A stretch of 64,000 nucleotides of DNA, taken from Phallus indusiatus (taxonomy: Eukaryota; Basidiomycota; Agaricomycetes; Phallales; Phallaceae). Shown one piece after another: positions 36,525 through 48,778 of this stretch. The notes under the pieces are model-generated. The model was not told where the DNA came from. It saw only the letters and a list, made by a program, of their open reading frames with translations, and searched no databases. Within the stretch, counting starts at the first letter, position 1, and every line of letters starts with the position of its first letter. Where the stretch lies: positions 142,700 to 206,699 of the forward strand of contig JAQFWX010000092.1 of NCBI GenBank assembly GCA_027605045.1. The letters are read 5' to 3'. The position numbers were made by a program, and so were the translations under genes.

Positions 36525-39014
36525 ATGGCCACGAACGGTCTAGTTAGCAATCAGCCTCAAAGTAACATTAATGTCAGAACTACTAGTTCTAAACAAACTT
36601 CAGCCGGGTCCGCCCCTCCGGCGTCTTCACCTGCACCAACCTCGGCTCCTCCAAATGCTCCTGCAGCACTAGCTAATACTACAAACTCTGGTAGGCATTA
36701 TTATGCTGCAGATATGCACTTGGTAGATGCTCACGCGCACGTGCTTCGTCCAGCAAACGGCTCAAACACCCCTTCGTCTCAACATCCTCATCCTAATTCT
36801 GCAGCTGTAAAGCAGACCCAGACTCAGACACAACAACAGGCGCAAAAGAAAAAGTCTGATGCAGTAGATCCTGTTGCAATGTATGAAACGGTCAGAAACC
36901 GCATTGCTGCCCTGGAAGAGGAGGAAGTTCATGGGGAAGAGGAGGAGAGACGGATTGGTGCGCTTTTTAACATGCTCTCTTTTTCAGCCCGGCTAATGAA
37001 TGTCATCTTATTTCATATCTATCAATATTCGTCATACAGCCGAGGAAGCTCGGAGATCTGTGAAGGGCATGTCGGATTCGGCGATTCACGCAAAGTATAT
37101 TGATCTGGTGCGCTGTCACCCTTTGCCATTCAGCACGTATTCTTTATCTCGTGTTTTAGTATCAAGAATTAAAGCGAATGGAACGAGAACACTCCAAGGA
37201 GAAGCAGAAACTAGTCAAAGACAAAGACAACGGTATACTGCCTGTCCTATTGTCTTCTTTGCAAAATCTCTTATACAGCGCGTTATACCTTTTTCTTCCT
37301 TTCATTGGCGCATTCTAGCTAAGAGTCAGCTTACCAAGGCAAATCAAAACAAGACTCGTTTCGAAAATGTTGCCAGAGAATTACAGAAAGTAAGAGCGAC
37401 GGTTTCCCCTCAATTCCAAGATTAACAACTCTTCTTAGGAAAATAAGAAACTACGAGTCAGTCACCGCGTTCATGGGATATGAATGAAACTCTTTTATAC
37501 AGGAATCTTTATAGGAGGATAGTCGCATATTTGCTATGAATGTCAAGGAAGCTCAAGAGGAGGTCGGTGACGCCCACCAAGGCTTGTAGAATCCGTCACT
37601 CATGTTTGAACTGTACCTTTTTTTTTCGCAGATTCTCAATCTCAAACTTGAAATGGAACGTCGCGTGGATAAAGCCAAGAAGAAAGAGAAGAAATTCCTT
37701 GAGTCTCCTGACATAGTCATCAAGGTGGTATGCAAGTACCGTGCTGAGCTTTTCTTCAAGATATCGCGGAAGACCAAGTTTAGCAGATTGTTCAATGCAT
37801 GGACAGAAAGAATGGAAGGGGTGAATAATGGCAATCAGAACATTGCTTCGGCTACTGGTGGCTTGGCATCTACCACCTCTAGCAACAACAAGAAGGATGC
37901 CGCTGTGGACGGGCCAGATGGACGTATGCCTCCGGCTATGACCTTCATATTCACATACATGGGTCGCACAATTGAACCCGACCAAACGCCTGAGGATGCT
38001 GGAATGGATGATGGTGATGAGATCCTTGCGGTTGAGATGATGGATCTCACCGGTGATGATGTCGTAAGTGTTACTTAGCCGCTGATTTTTATTGCCAAAC
38101 CGACTGCTCTCCCTCAAAAAATTAGGAGGAGATCCCAGAGCCACAACGGCAAAGACTAAAGAAGAATTGGACAGACGATTCCCAAGAGTATGATATATTC
38201 TCCTTCCGTTCTTGCGGTTTACTGATACTACCATGTGTTACAGGGCTAAACAAGCTCTCGAAGATATATTCGACGTTGTGTAAGTCACCTCATTTCTTTA
38301 CATTAGGATCCTTTCCTACAATATTCTCCTAGTGTTCGCGAACGTCTCAAAGACTTCTTGCGACAATACGAATTACGAGAGAAACACTTTGAGTGCATCA
38401 TTCGCTCTAAAGAACTAGAGGTTTTGCTATCTCGAGCTCGAGCCGAGGAGCAAAGAAATCTGGTCGAACAGGAGCGAAAGAAAGCTGCCGAAAACGAAGC
38501 AAAGGTTCGTAAGAATGATGCACAGTCTCCTTCACCTTTTTATCACTATTTTTGCTTGCTGTTCTCACTCTACGTTTTCAAACAGACTCGAGAGCTGAAC
38601 GAAGAGGCTGAACAGCTGAAAGAACAATCCTCACAGATCCACTCGCAGCTTCAACGGCTAAAAGAGCAAAGTCGAGATATCAATACATCCCAAGCTAGGC
38701 TGTTAGAAGATCTGAGGGGTGAGTTGAGTTGTGATATGTTTGAGGATTAATTTACTCAGACGCATTGCTGTTGTCTCACCAGCCTGCTGTGAAGCGGTAC
38801 GTAATCCTCCTTGTGCATATATTATCGAGCCTTACTCATTTGATTCATTCCGCCTCGATCTTCATTTATAAAGCCGACTCCTGAGCGTACACAACGCCTT
38901 TTTATGCGGTTACGAGAAGAGCTGGAGCGCAGGGGTGCAAAACTACCTGAAATCAATGTTACTATTACCGCCACTGGGGGATTCACTGCAAGCTCGAATG
39001 GAAAGAATGGATGA
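36525..39014 (+). CDS. Taxilin-like coiled-coil protein with an internal SUMO-like (Rad60-SLD) segment
   Basis: Taxilins bind syntaxins and nascent polypeptide factors in vesicle traffic. From ATG 36525 the frame starts with a Ser/Ala/Pro-rich tail, then YETVRNRIAALEEEE, HAKYIDL, KRMEREHSKEKQKLVKDKDN and RFENVARELQKENKKLR. This is the taxilin coiled coil, spread over short exons (36525-37437). After MNVKEAQEE (about 37535-37560), exons from 37632 read LNLKLEMERRVDKAKKKEKK. A ubiquitin-like segment then follows (VVCKYRAELFFKISRKTKF, SRLFNAWTERME, then FIFTYMGRTIEPDQTPEDAG and DGDEILAVEMMDL; 37718-38060), resembling the SUMO-like domain of Rad60/Nip45. The coiled coil resumes at about 38240 with ERLKDFLRQYELREKHFE and continues to 38720, ending at TGA 39012-39014. 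All joins keep frame with GT-AG introns. The composite is unusual; two overlapping gene models are the alternative. Confidence 0.7.
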
Positions 39015-39338
39015 TATTTGGATGGAAGGAAAACATTGATGGAGCAACCAGTAACTTTTCATCTTTCAATTTGAGCAACACTTGAAGGGGCGGTAATGTG
39101 CAACATGGGGAGGTTAACACTTGATTATCCGGATTAAGCATAAACAAATGTTCTAGCTAGCGTTAGGTTTATAATTCGGATCGCATCAAAAGGAAAGGAA
39201 TTAAACTTGCGAAAAATTGTGAGCTTGAGAAGGAGCACTAAACGAAACGTCTCCTAAGTGTGCGTGTTAAAAAGAGACAAACAGTATTGTCCCTGAGATA
39301 TCAGTCTCGCCTCACTGAGAGCATTTTTCGCTGAAAAA
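39015..39338. other. 3' flank of taxilin gene
   Basis: About 320 bases without a supported gene. It ends with a short T run (on the minus strand) just after the tRNA-Cys gene, which should be its pol III terminator. Confidence 0.5.
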
Positions 39339-39409
39339 GGTACAACCGCGGTTCGAACGCGGGACCACACGATTTGCAATCGTGTGCTCTACCACTGAGC
39401 TATTGCACC
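39339..39409 (-). tRNA. tRNA-Cys (GCA)
   Basis: A 71-nt intronless cloverleaf. The acceptor stem GGTGCAA pairs with TTGTACC (one G-T pair). The D arm is GCTCAGTGGTAGAGC, the anticodon stem CACGA/TCGTG has the loop TTGCAAA (anticodon GCA), and the T arm contains GGTTCGAAC in the antisense view. A run of T follows on the minus strand at 39334-39338. Box A and box B are both canonical. Confidence 0.95.
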
Positions 39410-39518
39410 AACATAGATTTCAAATTTGGCATGCAATCATCACCGGCTCAAGACCAGGAGGAAAGGTTAGTACAAAATCTGACAACCACAGATGTCTTTT
39501 TATAATTACATTATTTCA

Positions 39519-42500
39519 TTATTGAACTACTAATTCCAACTCGACACCTTTCAAAGGAAGACCGCAAACGCCGGCTTCGCAGATACGAACTTCTGGCAGG
39601 TCCAGCGAAGCCGTCGTCTTCCCCGACAAGTTGTCTATCAAAGTTCTGACAACTTGATTTTTCGTGGCTAATTGTGTCGGAGGAAGATCAGGATCGATCA
39701 AGATTAGACTCCTGTTAGGAACGAATTTTGACCGAACATAGCGTAGAAGCATTCTGGTAGCTTCGTCGCGAGGAGAACCAGTAATGACAATCTACAGATA
39801 ACGTTATGGCTCGATGAGTTGACAGAAACTTGAAAAAACTCACTTCTTTCATTCCTTTCATCCCTAATTTGGCCGCACCAACCATCATACCCAAAGCATA
39901 TGGTGCCTTTACGATCATGTTACTCTGAGAAGATAATGTCCTCTCAGCTTTAGACTTCATGTCATATTCCTCCGTAGTGATTAAAGACGATAGTCGGTAT
40001 AGGTTGGATAGAGAGACAGATAACGCTGAAGGTTCCGCTCCATCTTGGCTATCTTTTAAGCGAACAAGAATCCTCCGGTCGCCGGCTCGAGACGCAAAAT
40101 ATCCGCCATCCTCTTCATCCCAAAACAGCTCGTCCTGTCGCTTTTGGAGCTCAAAAGCAAATAATACATAGTCTTCGCGACCAGTCGTTTCATATACGTC
40201 CAGTAAGCCTTGAAAGAACATGAACATAAGTAAACTTTTGCATAACCCTCAAACCTCACCTGCTATAACGCATGCGTAATCTTCACACATGCCAGCTGGA
40301 CCACGACCTTGTCTCCAGCTGCGGCATAACTCTTTCCGGGATTCATCCCATAATCTTTCTCTAATAAATGCAACAAGATCTTTTGCCATACCCAAAACTT
40401 TTTCAGCCGCATTCGTTCCATCGGGAAAGGTAAGATCAGGTTCGAGAATAGAAGCGCCATGCGCTAACGCGGACAGCATCAGTCCGTTCCAGGCCGTCAC
40501 AACTTTATCGTCCAAATGAGGTCTAGGTCGTGTGGTCTCACGATAGTTCCTTAGCTTCAGAAGACATTCACTAATTATAGTCTGAGCTTCGCTAACAGGA
40601 AGGTTATACTGAGTCGCAAGATCGGTTATGGGGAGTCGGATGTACAGCTGGTTCTGGAATATCTTGGCGTCAGATCTGCAGATATAGAACTACGTATAAC
40701 TAACGGTACCCACCTGACCGGATAATTCGTTATGGGCATCATGTTTCGGATCAATATTGCCTTCCTGCTCGACTCCAAAGTAAGTCTCAAATATGGCAGC
40801 TCGATCGCCTAGAACTTCGTCGATTGTTTCCTTCTTCCATACCTTTATATAACAAGCCATATGTCAGAGCTCTGTTTAAGGACATAGAGTGCACATACGT
40901 AGAATGCGCCTTCCTGAGCCTTAGTAGCCGATTTCGAAGGAAGTGAATCAGCATCTTCCGCGGAATAGAAAGCTCCTTCGGGATTTCTGAGGTCACGAGC
41001 CGTATATTCAAATATATCCAAAGCCATGACCTGTAACTTCCGTTTCTCGATAGGATCTTCGACGAGAGAGGAGCATTCCAAAGCATATATGATTAGCTGG
41101 GCTTGATCGTAGAGCATCTAGAAATAAATGAGATAAAATAGATAGTATTCAACGGGAAGGTGAGCACCTTCTCAAAATGAGGTAACCGCCACTCGGCGTC
41201 CACGGAATATCTTGCAATACCTTTACCCACATGGTCGTTGATGCCTCCACTGTGAATAGCAAGGAGGGTCTTGGAAACCATCTGGACCGCCTCCGCTTTC
41301 TCAGTTGGTTTATCCGAATAATACGAAAAACGAAGAAGCGGGTAGAAGATCATGGACGGCGAAGGAAACTGTTTACTCTTCTTGAGCAAAATTTCAAATG
41401 ACACATTATGAATCGTCAAGTAACCTTAGGGGCATCCCCGAAACCAGCATGTACTGGATCAAAATCCGACTTCCATTTATTGTATACCTTTGTCAAGGCA
41501 TCGTCAATATCAACGTCAAATATGCGTGAATGAGTCTGTGGAGTTTACTGGTAAGGAACGGATTGCAATGAGAAAGATTTGCAAGTAAACGAAGCTCGCA
41601 CTTTAAATAAGTCTTGCAATTGCCGTATCACTGAACCACCACTTTCTCTTACTTTGGATGGGTCCGTTTTCCAGCTACAACATCTTGGTATACTGGACTG
41701 AGAATGAAATGAAAAGGCATACGTTTGGTAAATTCTTTCACATAAAGTCTTAAAGGCTTCTTTAGGAAAGTATGTTCCAGCAAAGAAAGGCTCCAGCTCT
41801 GGTGTGAGCCCTTGAACGCCAGTTTGAGCCACTGAGAATAGACATAGCAAGAAAACATACAAACACTCATAGGCCAGCCACCTCGTCCGCTTGTAGCCTG
41901 GACGCTAATGATAACCTCAGCAATCACGTAATGCACGACGATCCATAAACCAACAATGTCATGTATAAACTTTGTTATAACGTTAGATTGTGACTCATCA
42001 GTTTGATCAAGCAAGCTTACCGATCAACGTCCGGACGCTCCTCTCGATCCACCTATTTAGAGAGATTTAGCAAACAAAATACGCAGATGCTTGTGAACCG
42101 ACGGAAACAACCTTGATGTTAATGAAATTCCTAGGTTCAAGGTGGGTCAGAGCCTGAAACCGAAGATTTCGGAAATGATGTCTAGCACATACTCGTTCAT
42201 AATTTTAGCAATATTCGGGTCCTCAAAAGATTCATGAGCTAGGACATGACACCAATGACATGCAGAGTATCCAACGCTGAGGAATATCTAGAATCATTCA
42301 TCATTGAAGCCATGTTGTAGTTATACTCTAGTTCCGACGGTTTGGATACCCACAGGTTTGTTCAATTCCGATGCTTTCGTAAACGCTTCTTCGGACCATT
42401 CATACCAGTCCTAGATGGGGGTTGTGAGTTCCGGTGAGCACGAGTGGCATATTTCTATTGACATACGACCGGGTTATGAGCATGCTGTAACAGATACGGT

Positions 42501-42700
42501 GACTTCGAGTTTATGAGACGGTTTGGCGCACTGGTTGGCTGATTCATAACGTAAAGAGGATTAGCACTCGAGATAGAACGAAGATTTTGACAAGAAATAG
42601 GCAAATGTTGTACGAGACCAGCAAGACGAGGTGATGCTCTCTTAAAAGTAAAATTGCGGACAATTTCACGCGATGGAAGGATGTGAATGGAGCGAAGCAT
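39519..42700 (-). CDS. SPATA20: SPATA20/YyaL-type thioredoxin-domain protein (DUF255)
   Basis: Conserved from bacteria to humans. It has an N-terminal thioredoxin-like domain and a C-terminal (alpha/alpha)6 barrel related to N-acylglucosamine epimerases; the reaction is not settled. ATG 42700 starts a basic, mitochondrial-like presequence ([16 protein letters not shown]), followed by the signature [19 protein letters not shown]. The redox motif CHWCH is at about 42246-42262, then [20 protein letters not shown] and [11 protein letters not shown]. The barrel follows with [48 protein letters not shown] (about 40460-40510) and [12 protein letters not shown]. The stop is TAA at 39519. There are around 15 introns. 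Length and motif order match the full-length family, so it looks intact. Confidence 0.9.
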
Positions 42701-43177
42701 CCAAAATTATTACACGAGAAAAATATACATGGAAATCTGGCTCAGGAAGGTTTACCCTTGAATAGTGTGTGGTAAACGCCTTTGCCATGGAGCTTGTGTC
42801 ATCGGCATAATAATTGAAGCAGAGGATGCCGTTCGAGCATAATCAAATTGATTTTTCGGCTATAACGCATAACGGCTAATCTATTAATGCGGAACTCCAA
42901 CCGAGAGTATGCATAAGTTTTTGAACATAGATTTCATTCATGCTAAAGTATAACACAAACATAAGGTAACGTAAGTTAGGTAGGCACGCTAAGTAGCGAT
43001 GCATGTGGTCCTGCACGGGAGACACTCCGAGAACACATGATCCACAAGTGGGTTTAGCAACTTCTGGTTGGCATCTCGCTCTTTTTGTGTTCTCGAAATG
43101 AGCTCATAGTTGCTGCCAATGTTGATTGGTAGGGAGGTCCAAGCCATAGTAACGTCTTGAAAGTCGACTCAAAGAAC
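42701..43177. other. Intergenic, SPATA20 5' to C3H zinc-finger gene 3'
   Basis: About 480 bases between two minus-strand genes. It should hold the SPATA20 promoter. I see no other feature. Confidence 0.5.
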
Positions 43178-46100
43178 CTATCGGACACCTAGATGATCCA
43201 ATGCTTGCAGAACGCGGCTGTTGAGGCTCATTTCTTGCTTCGAAGCTCGGATATGGGAGAGAGCCGTCCTAATCATCTGAAAGGAAAGTTGAGGTGTCGA
43301 TAATATCTGTGATAGGTGCTGGGCTATCTCATCATCTGGATGCAATATCGGTCATAGTCATACGGTGGTGCCATAGGCAGCGAATCAACGGACAGACAGG
43401 TATCAATTACTCACCTGTGGGCTCGAAGTCTCTGATGTGAACATAACTGCATGTCGAATCTTGACATTTTCCACCCCCTGGAATCTCGAAAGTACAAAGA
43501 AGCTGCATGGGATCCACTCTGGATACAACCTCTCTACGGAGGGGTTGTAATAACTGTGAAATCTGCTCTGAAAGAGGCCTATCTACTGAAGTAGGGAGAA
43601 ATGTAGCACTTGAAAGACTAGGTACTGGCTCCTTGGAGTTAGAGTCAGTAGTAAAGGATGCTTGATTTACAGGAAATATAGAAAAAGGGGAAATGTAGTC
43701 AGTATAATAATAAGTCTTGGACGATGAAGCAGCCTAAACAGAAAGAGAGGTTTAGGATGTATATATATGGTTTAGCATGAAATATGATAGATCTTAAAAG
43801 GCAATAATCGGAATACGCACATTATTTCCGGAGGTATGAGCAGAGAAGTAAGGCGGGTGGCTTGACAAATCAGGAACCTAAAAAAGGGTAGCACGCAAGA
43901 CCCAAGATAAACTTAGCACAAAAACCAATGAAGAAAAGTGCCTTAGCACTAGAACCGGAACGACGCTTGCCACTTGTTCATGTTCAACTGTTACAGGTAC
44001 CGGAGCTGCGTAAGGTGTGAATGGTGAATTCAAAGATGGGAAAAGTAGCGCACGTACTATTTGTTGCTTTGGCAACTGTCGGATCTGGTAATAAAACTGG
44101 TGAGCGTTTCGCCTTGAAGATGGGGGCGGACTAAAAACCGGAAGATAAGACATCGGTCGGCACCGATGTTTGTGCACCTGTTTGACCTACAATTATAAGC
44201 GCATATCACATCCTCTCGAGACAACGGAGATATACCTGTGCTAAGATCATCTTTCATGTCGGAGTCTTCTTGCTGAGAATCGTTTGGGGTCGACAATTCA
44301 TCGACTCCGTTTAATGGACTGGGAGGTGTTCTGTTAAGCTCCTGTTTCAAGGACAGGTTATACATCTCTTCTAATGGATTTAACACATTCCCAGAAGGAT
44401 TGAATGGAGGTGCTAAAGGTAAAAGTTTTACAATTGAAGGCGCTGCAGGCGGAGACAATGCAGGTGGAGGTGTGGCACTTTGAGGCTAAACAACGGGACT
44501 TGAGGAACGAAGTAGTTCAGGAGACAGGGAAACACACAGGTTTTGATAGCGATTTTTGCCTATTTCTTTCTCGTTCAGCGATGAGTTCTTTCATTCGCTT
44601 GATTTCCTGTTCTTTTTCTTTAAGAAGTAACGCATCCGGATTACTTATACGTATAGATTTCGTCTGTTGGGATACCGTAGTCGCACTCCCAGTTTCTGAC
44701 GACGTGCTTGTTTGTACAGTATTGACATCAGTTACTGCCAATGTTCGAGTAGACTTAGAGGAACTCTCGGGTAGGTCGTCTTCGGAGTCACTAAAGTCGA
44801 TGATAACTTTTCGATTCGGTAGAAGGCTAGCAAAGCTGGGGGTTGAAGTGCTTGACGATCTTTGAAGGTTCATTGGACGGCCATTCCCATTAAGAGCTAG
44901 GTGCGAGTTATTGCGAGGTGAAGGCTCGTAATCTATCCAGTCTGCAGCAACCGCTCGTTTAGTCGTGGGCCTCTTGGGAAGAGTAGATCGTTCGGAAGTA
45001 CCCGGAAACTCCACCGGAGATGCCAAGGTTTCCGATATGCCATCGTTCATAACGATGTCAACAGTACCCTCCTTCGACTCTGAAATAGTCGTAGTAGTTG
45101 ACACTATGCTATTTAAAAAGTCGTCCACAGCTTCGATAGGAACTGTGGGAGTTTCTGAGGGTGCCGCAGGCTTGGCATTTAAAGCAAATGTCGAAAGTTT
45201 CTGCTTCTTGGCTTCTAATTTACGCCGACTAGCTAAAGCAGCTTTCCGTGCAAGCAACTCTTGTCGCCTAAGCGTTTCGATTTCATCCAAATTTCCCGAG
45301 TAGCCATGTTTTGGCACTTCTGTTATCGACTGCGCTGCAGAAGTACCATCCGCTATAGTCGTCGACGAGACGGCTTCGGACGCATTAGGGGAAAGGGCGT
45401 CTTGACTTTCAAATCCTGGAATCGAATCGGCATACATGTCAACCGAGTTGGTTTGTACAGTATTTAGTGGCTGTTGGGTTGGAGGAAGAGCATAAAGTTG
45501 GGCTGTGGTGGGAGACAAGGAGGGAGAGGAACGACCAGGTGAAATAGTAATAGGCTGAGAAGAAGTAGGTGAAGCAGGTTTATAATGTTCTGACTGTGGA
45601 ACGGTGGACTGAGGAATGATCTTGAGACTTTCCCCAGGAGGACCATAAGAAGAGATGCTGCTGATATCAAGGTTACTAGGAAGCCTACATCAACTTAGAC
45701 ACATCTGTCCGCAGCTAAAGAACGAGATCAACGCACCTCAGATTTAATTCAGTAAAGACATAGTATATTGCTTCTTTCGTCAATCCACAATTGATGAGAT
45801 ATTCTGGCGGTACATTCCAACCTAGAAGGTCAAGAATTATTTCCTTAGCTTCGGCTAGCTCGTGGGCAGTCACTAGATATTATCCCATTAACTAAGTTTT
45901 TATTCACGTTCTTACACGTTAACTTACTCTCTAAAGAAGGTCGAGCGTGTTTGGCATCAATATTCGCTGATCTTTGAATTGACAGTGATCGAAAATCCGA
46001 CACAGGGCTCCGCTTTGAGGACGATAGCATTGAAGCAGAAGGTCTGGAAAGGATTGGATTGGACAACCCAGCACCTCCTGAATCGGTCAAAGGACTGGCG

Positions 46101-46474
46101 CTTGTACCATTGTCCATAAAGTTTAAACCAGGTAGGGGCTCTTTGTCAATGTCCATCATTGAGAAACTGGACTTTGCTACTTGTTGAGTTTCATCGTCAC
46201 TGATTTCACCTTCCTCCTTCTCGCCACCTTCCTTCTCTTCATCGGCTTGAACGGTCGTGTCATTGGCGGGCGTATCGTCCGATCCATAATCTAATTCCGG
46301 TGAAGGTGCCGCCCTGCGTGTGGACGCTATCGAAGACGTGTCATCAGGTTTTTCGAGAGAGGCATGACGAGCTGGTCGGCGAGGCTTTATTCTTGATTTC
46401 AAAGTCAACAAGGCTGCTTCTCGCAATGATGAGATATCCTGTTGTGTTGTGTACGACGATGCGGACGCCATCAT
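43178..46474 (-). CDS. C3H zinc-finger protein resembling Red1/ZFC3H1
   Basis: Probably a nuclear RNA surveillance factor: fission yeast Red1 and human ZFC3H1 target transcripts to the exosome. ATG 46474 starts MMASASSYTTQQD, then LREAALLTLKSRIKPRR and an acidic region. An exon at about 45700-45870 holds a conserved block (AKEIILDLLGWNVPPEYL, VFTELNLR). A long Ser/Pro/Thr-rich region follows, with a coiled coil (ETLRRQELLARKAALASRRK, 45215-45285; KEKEQEIKRMKELI, about 44570-44640). Near the end the CCCH finger reads CTFEIPGGGKCQDSTCSYVH (C-x8-C-x5-C-x3-H, about 43440-43500), followed by RDFEPTDDEIAQHLSQIL, and the gene stops at TAG 43178. The single terminal finger is like the zf-C3H1 family. 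Internal exon edges between 43600 and 44400 are uncertain. Confidence 0.65.
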
Positions 46475-46645
46475 GTAAGTATTCAGGGAAATGAATGCAA
46501 AGGAGAACGAAGAGGAACGAATTTTTCGAAGTCCGGCAATCGCTTACTAAGCACACACGTGCATTAAACGTCCGCTTAAGCTTCATGTAAAAGCGCAGTG
46601 GTCGACCGCTGCTCATAGAAAAAAGATTGATATTTAAGAATAAAA

Positions 46646-48157
46646 TTAAGCTGATACAAGATAAATGCGATGGGTCCATCTCCGCCGTCGAGTCATCCCT
46701 TTCAACTTCCAATCTTCCGAGGAGGTATTACTGGCATTTTGCCAGGCATCGTCATAGTACACCCAGCCGTCTTCAAAACATCAATACAGGTTTTAAACAC
46801 GAGGTTTATACTCACTTTCATCGGTGCCGCAAGACGCAAACGTTCCGTTATAGTCAAGCCTCCACGTTTCACTTGGAATGAAATCCCAACGAGAGGGAAG
46901 GTTAAACACCAATTCACTAATCAGGAGTGTGAGGAATTTAATAATCCAAGTATAATGGTTTTTACTTAATATCCTCCCCGCCGTCGCTATCCTTGATGTA
47001 TGAGCTTGACCATGGCTTTTCCCCGTCCTTTAGATTGAACTTTGACCAGCCCGTATTGGCCGTCCATCTTTCAGTTTCCATCAACTCAACTTCTCGTTTC
47101 TCCGCATACCACTGTTCTTCAGATAAATTGTCATTGTCAATCATGCGCTGCAAGACATATTTCCTTTTCGACAAAAAAGGCGGGAAGACAAGCAAAATGA
47201 GGGGCGAGATTTGAGGATGGGTGCAGACCAGCGGTAATATGCCAAGAGCAAGAAGAACCGGTGTTATAGGAATGTAAACAACAACTGGAAGGAGGAATAA
47301 TGTTGAGAGGCAGATCAAGGTGAATACGTGGGTCGTATAGGGGGAATTCCATGTCATAATTGGTAACCAAGAAATGGCCATATCATGAGCAGTAGACCTA
47401 AACAAGAGATAATAAGCAAATTTCTTGAAAGGTTAATATAAGCGTACACTATTCCCATCAAGTTTTGGATAGCTTGTAGGTTTGCGAACCATTCAGCCGA
47501 ACCTTCTTTCGGAAGGACATTCGTCTTTTTCGCGGACGGTTCTGGGCTTTGGGCTGGGTTATAGGTTGATAATAGAATAGCGATAATAATTATATTTGGC
47601 AACAGAAGAAATAATCTGGGAAAGTAGCCTTTGAAAATTCAGCATGAGAATAGCAATGAGAAAAGAACGAAGGCTAGCGAACATAGTAGGCCATAAAGAG
47701 CCATCCAGGCACACGTCGTTTTCCAACCCTTCTTCCACATTACTATTTCTTCAACTCTGTCTTGAAGCCAGAAAATTGGTCCGCTTCTGCTGACAAACCG
47801 ACGAAAGTTCACAGCAGTTGTAGGTAGAGAAAGAGGTTCTCTATTAGACAGAAGTTTTTCTTGATCATTACCCGGGACGTTCGACGTGTCTGGAAGTGTT
47901 GGAAGGAATAAGGTAGATGAAAGCAATGCATTGGTGAACTTGGCGCTGGAACTGGGGCTGGTAGCTGAAACCAGAGGCGAAGAAGGGGCAGAGACGTGGG
48001 TGTAATTGGTGGAGGTGTGGACCTCGTTGGTCGAGTTGACTGGAGCAGACAGAATTATAGTTTTCTTCTTATCATGCGAGAAGCTTGACCGGTCTGACCC
48101 TTCGGGTTGTATAATTGTTGCACATGCAGGGATTTCGGCGTAATCAAAGTCAGTCAT
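46646..48157 (-). CDS. Peroxin of the Pex24/Pex28-32 family with dysferlin motif
   Basis: Integral ER/peroxisome membrane protein; relatives (Pex28-Pex32, Pex23/Pex24) control peroxisome number and ER contact. ATG 48157 opens a Ser/Thr-rich N-terminus, then the block SGPIFWLQDRVEEIVMWKKGWKT broken by hydrophobic helices (ALYGLLCSLAFVLFSLLF; LPNIIIIAILLSTY; VFTLICLSTLFLLPVVVY). The C-terminal half carries the dysferlin pair: LMETERWTANTGWSKFNLKD and WSSSYIKDSDGGE (DysF-N side, about 46985-47080). After an intron come RWDFIPSETWRLD, then DGWVYYDDAWQNAS and TRRRRWTHRIYLV, and the stop is TAA 46646. All joins keep frame. It is in tandem with the zinc-finger gene, 171 bases upstream of its start. 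Confidence 0.85.
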
Positions 48158-48247
48158 TAGTGTTTCGGGTTCAGTCTAAACTGAAAGCTGATTATGACGT
48201 TGTTCTCAACTAGAGGATAGGCGCTTTTCCGGCAAATGTGTTCCAAG

Positions 48248-48317
48248 GCATTAATGGGGTAGTGGTAACCTCGGTCGTTGCCATCGACCGGCCGCGAGTT
48301 CGATTCTCGCTTAATGC
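48248..48317 (+). tRNA. tRNA-Gly (GCC)
   Basis: A 70-nt intronless cloverleaf with a perfect acceptor stem (GCATTAA with TTAATGC), D arm GGGTAGTGGTAACC, anticodon stem-loop GGTCG-TTGCCAT-CGACC (anticodon GCC), and T arm GCGAG-TTCGATT-CTCGC. An oligo-T run directly after the gene (48320-48328) is the pol III terminator. It lies between the divergent peroxin and QNG1 genes. Confidence 0.95.
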
Positions 48318-48778
48318 ATTTTTTTTTCTTTCAGCACACTTAAATATACATATCCAATGCTTCTCAGCTTCGTTAATTTATCTGCGACAAAGTTTTCGTT
48401 TTTGTAGCCAATCACTTCTCCAACGAATCTATATTTATGGGCAATTTACAACGTGTATCGATGACGCTTTTTTAGTTTGATAGTGCTTTCTCGGAGTAAC
48501 CACCTTCCAGACATGCAAATCGAAATGATCAGTTATGGTATGGTCCTTTCAACATTTCTCCTTTCCATACGTAGTTAAGTGCATCGGCTGTCTTCTTTCC
48601 AACAAGATTCAGCCACAGCGCTCAGAATTGCCATATTCAACCATGGCTTTTGCGGGTTAATTTGCTTCCGCCACTTTTTTTCATGATTTAAAACCACGTC
48701 ACTAGACCACTTCAGTCGCCTCCTTTTTCATCTCTTATACCATCTTTAATCAAATTTTCTCAACTTCTAATTTACTCT
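48318..48778. other. Promoter region of QNG1
   Basis: About 460 bases. After the tRNA terminator, the sequence is pyrimidine-rich up to the QNG1 start codon. I see no further gene. Confidence 0.5.

Noticed and set aside
37596..38234. 212-codon minus-strand frame
   Set aside because: It lies opposite the SUMO-like segment and the resumed taxilin exons, has no motif and no start context.
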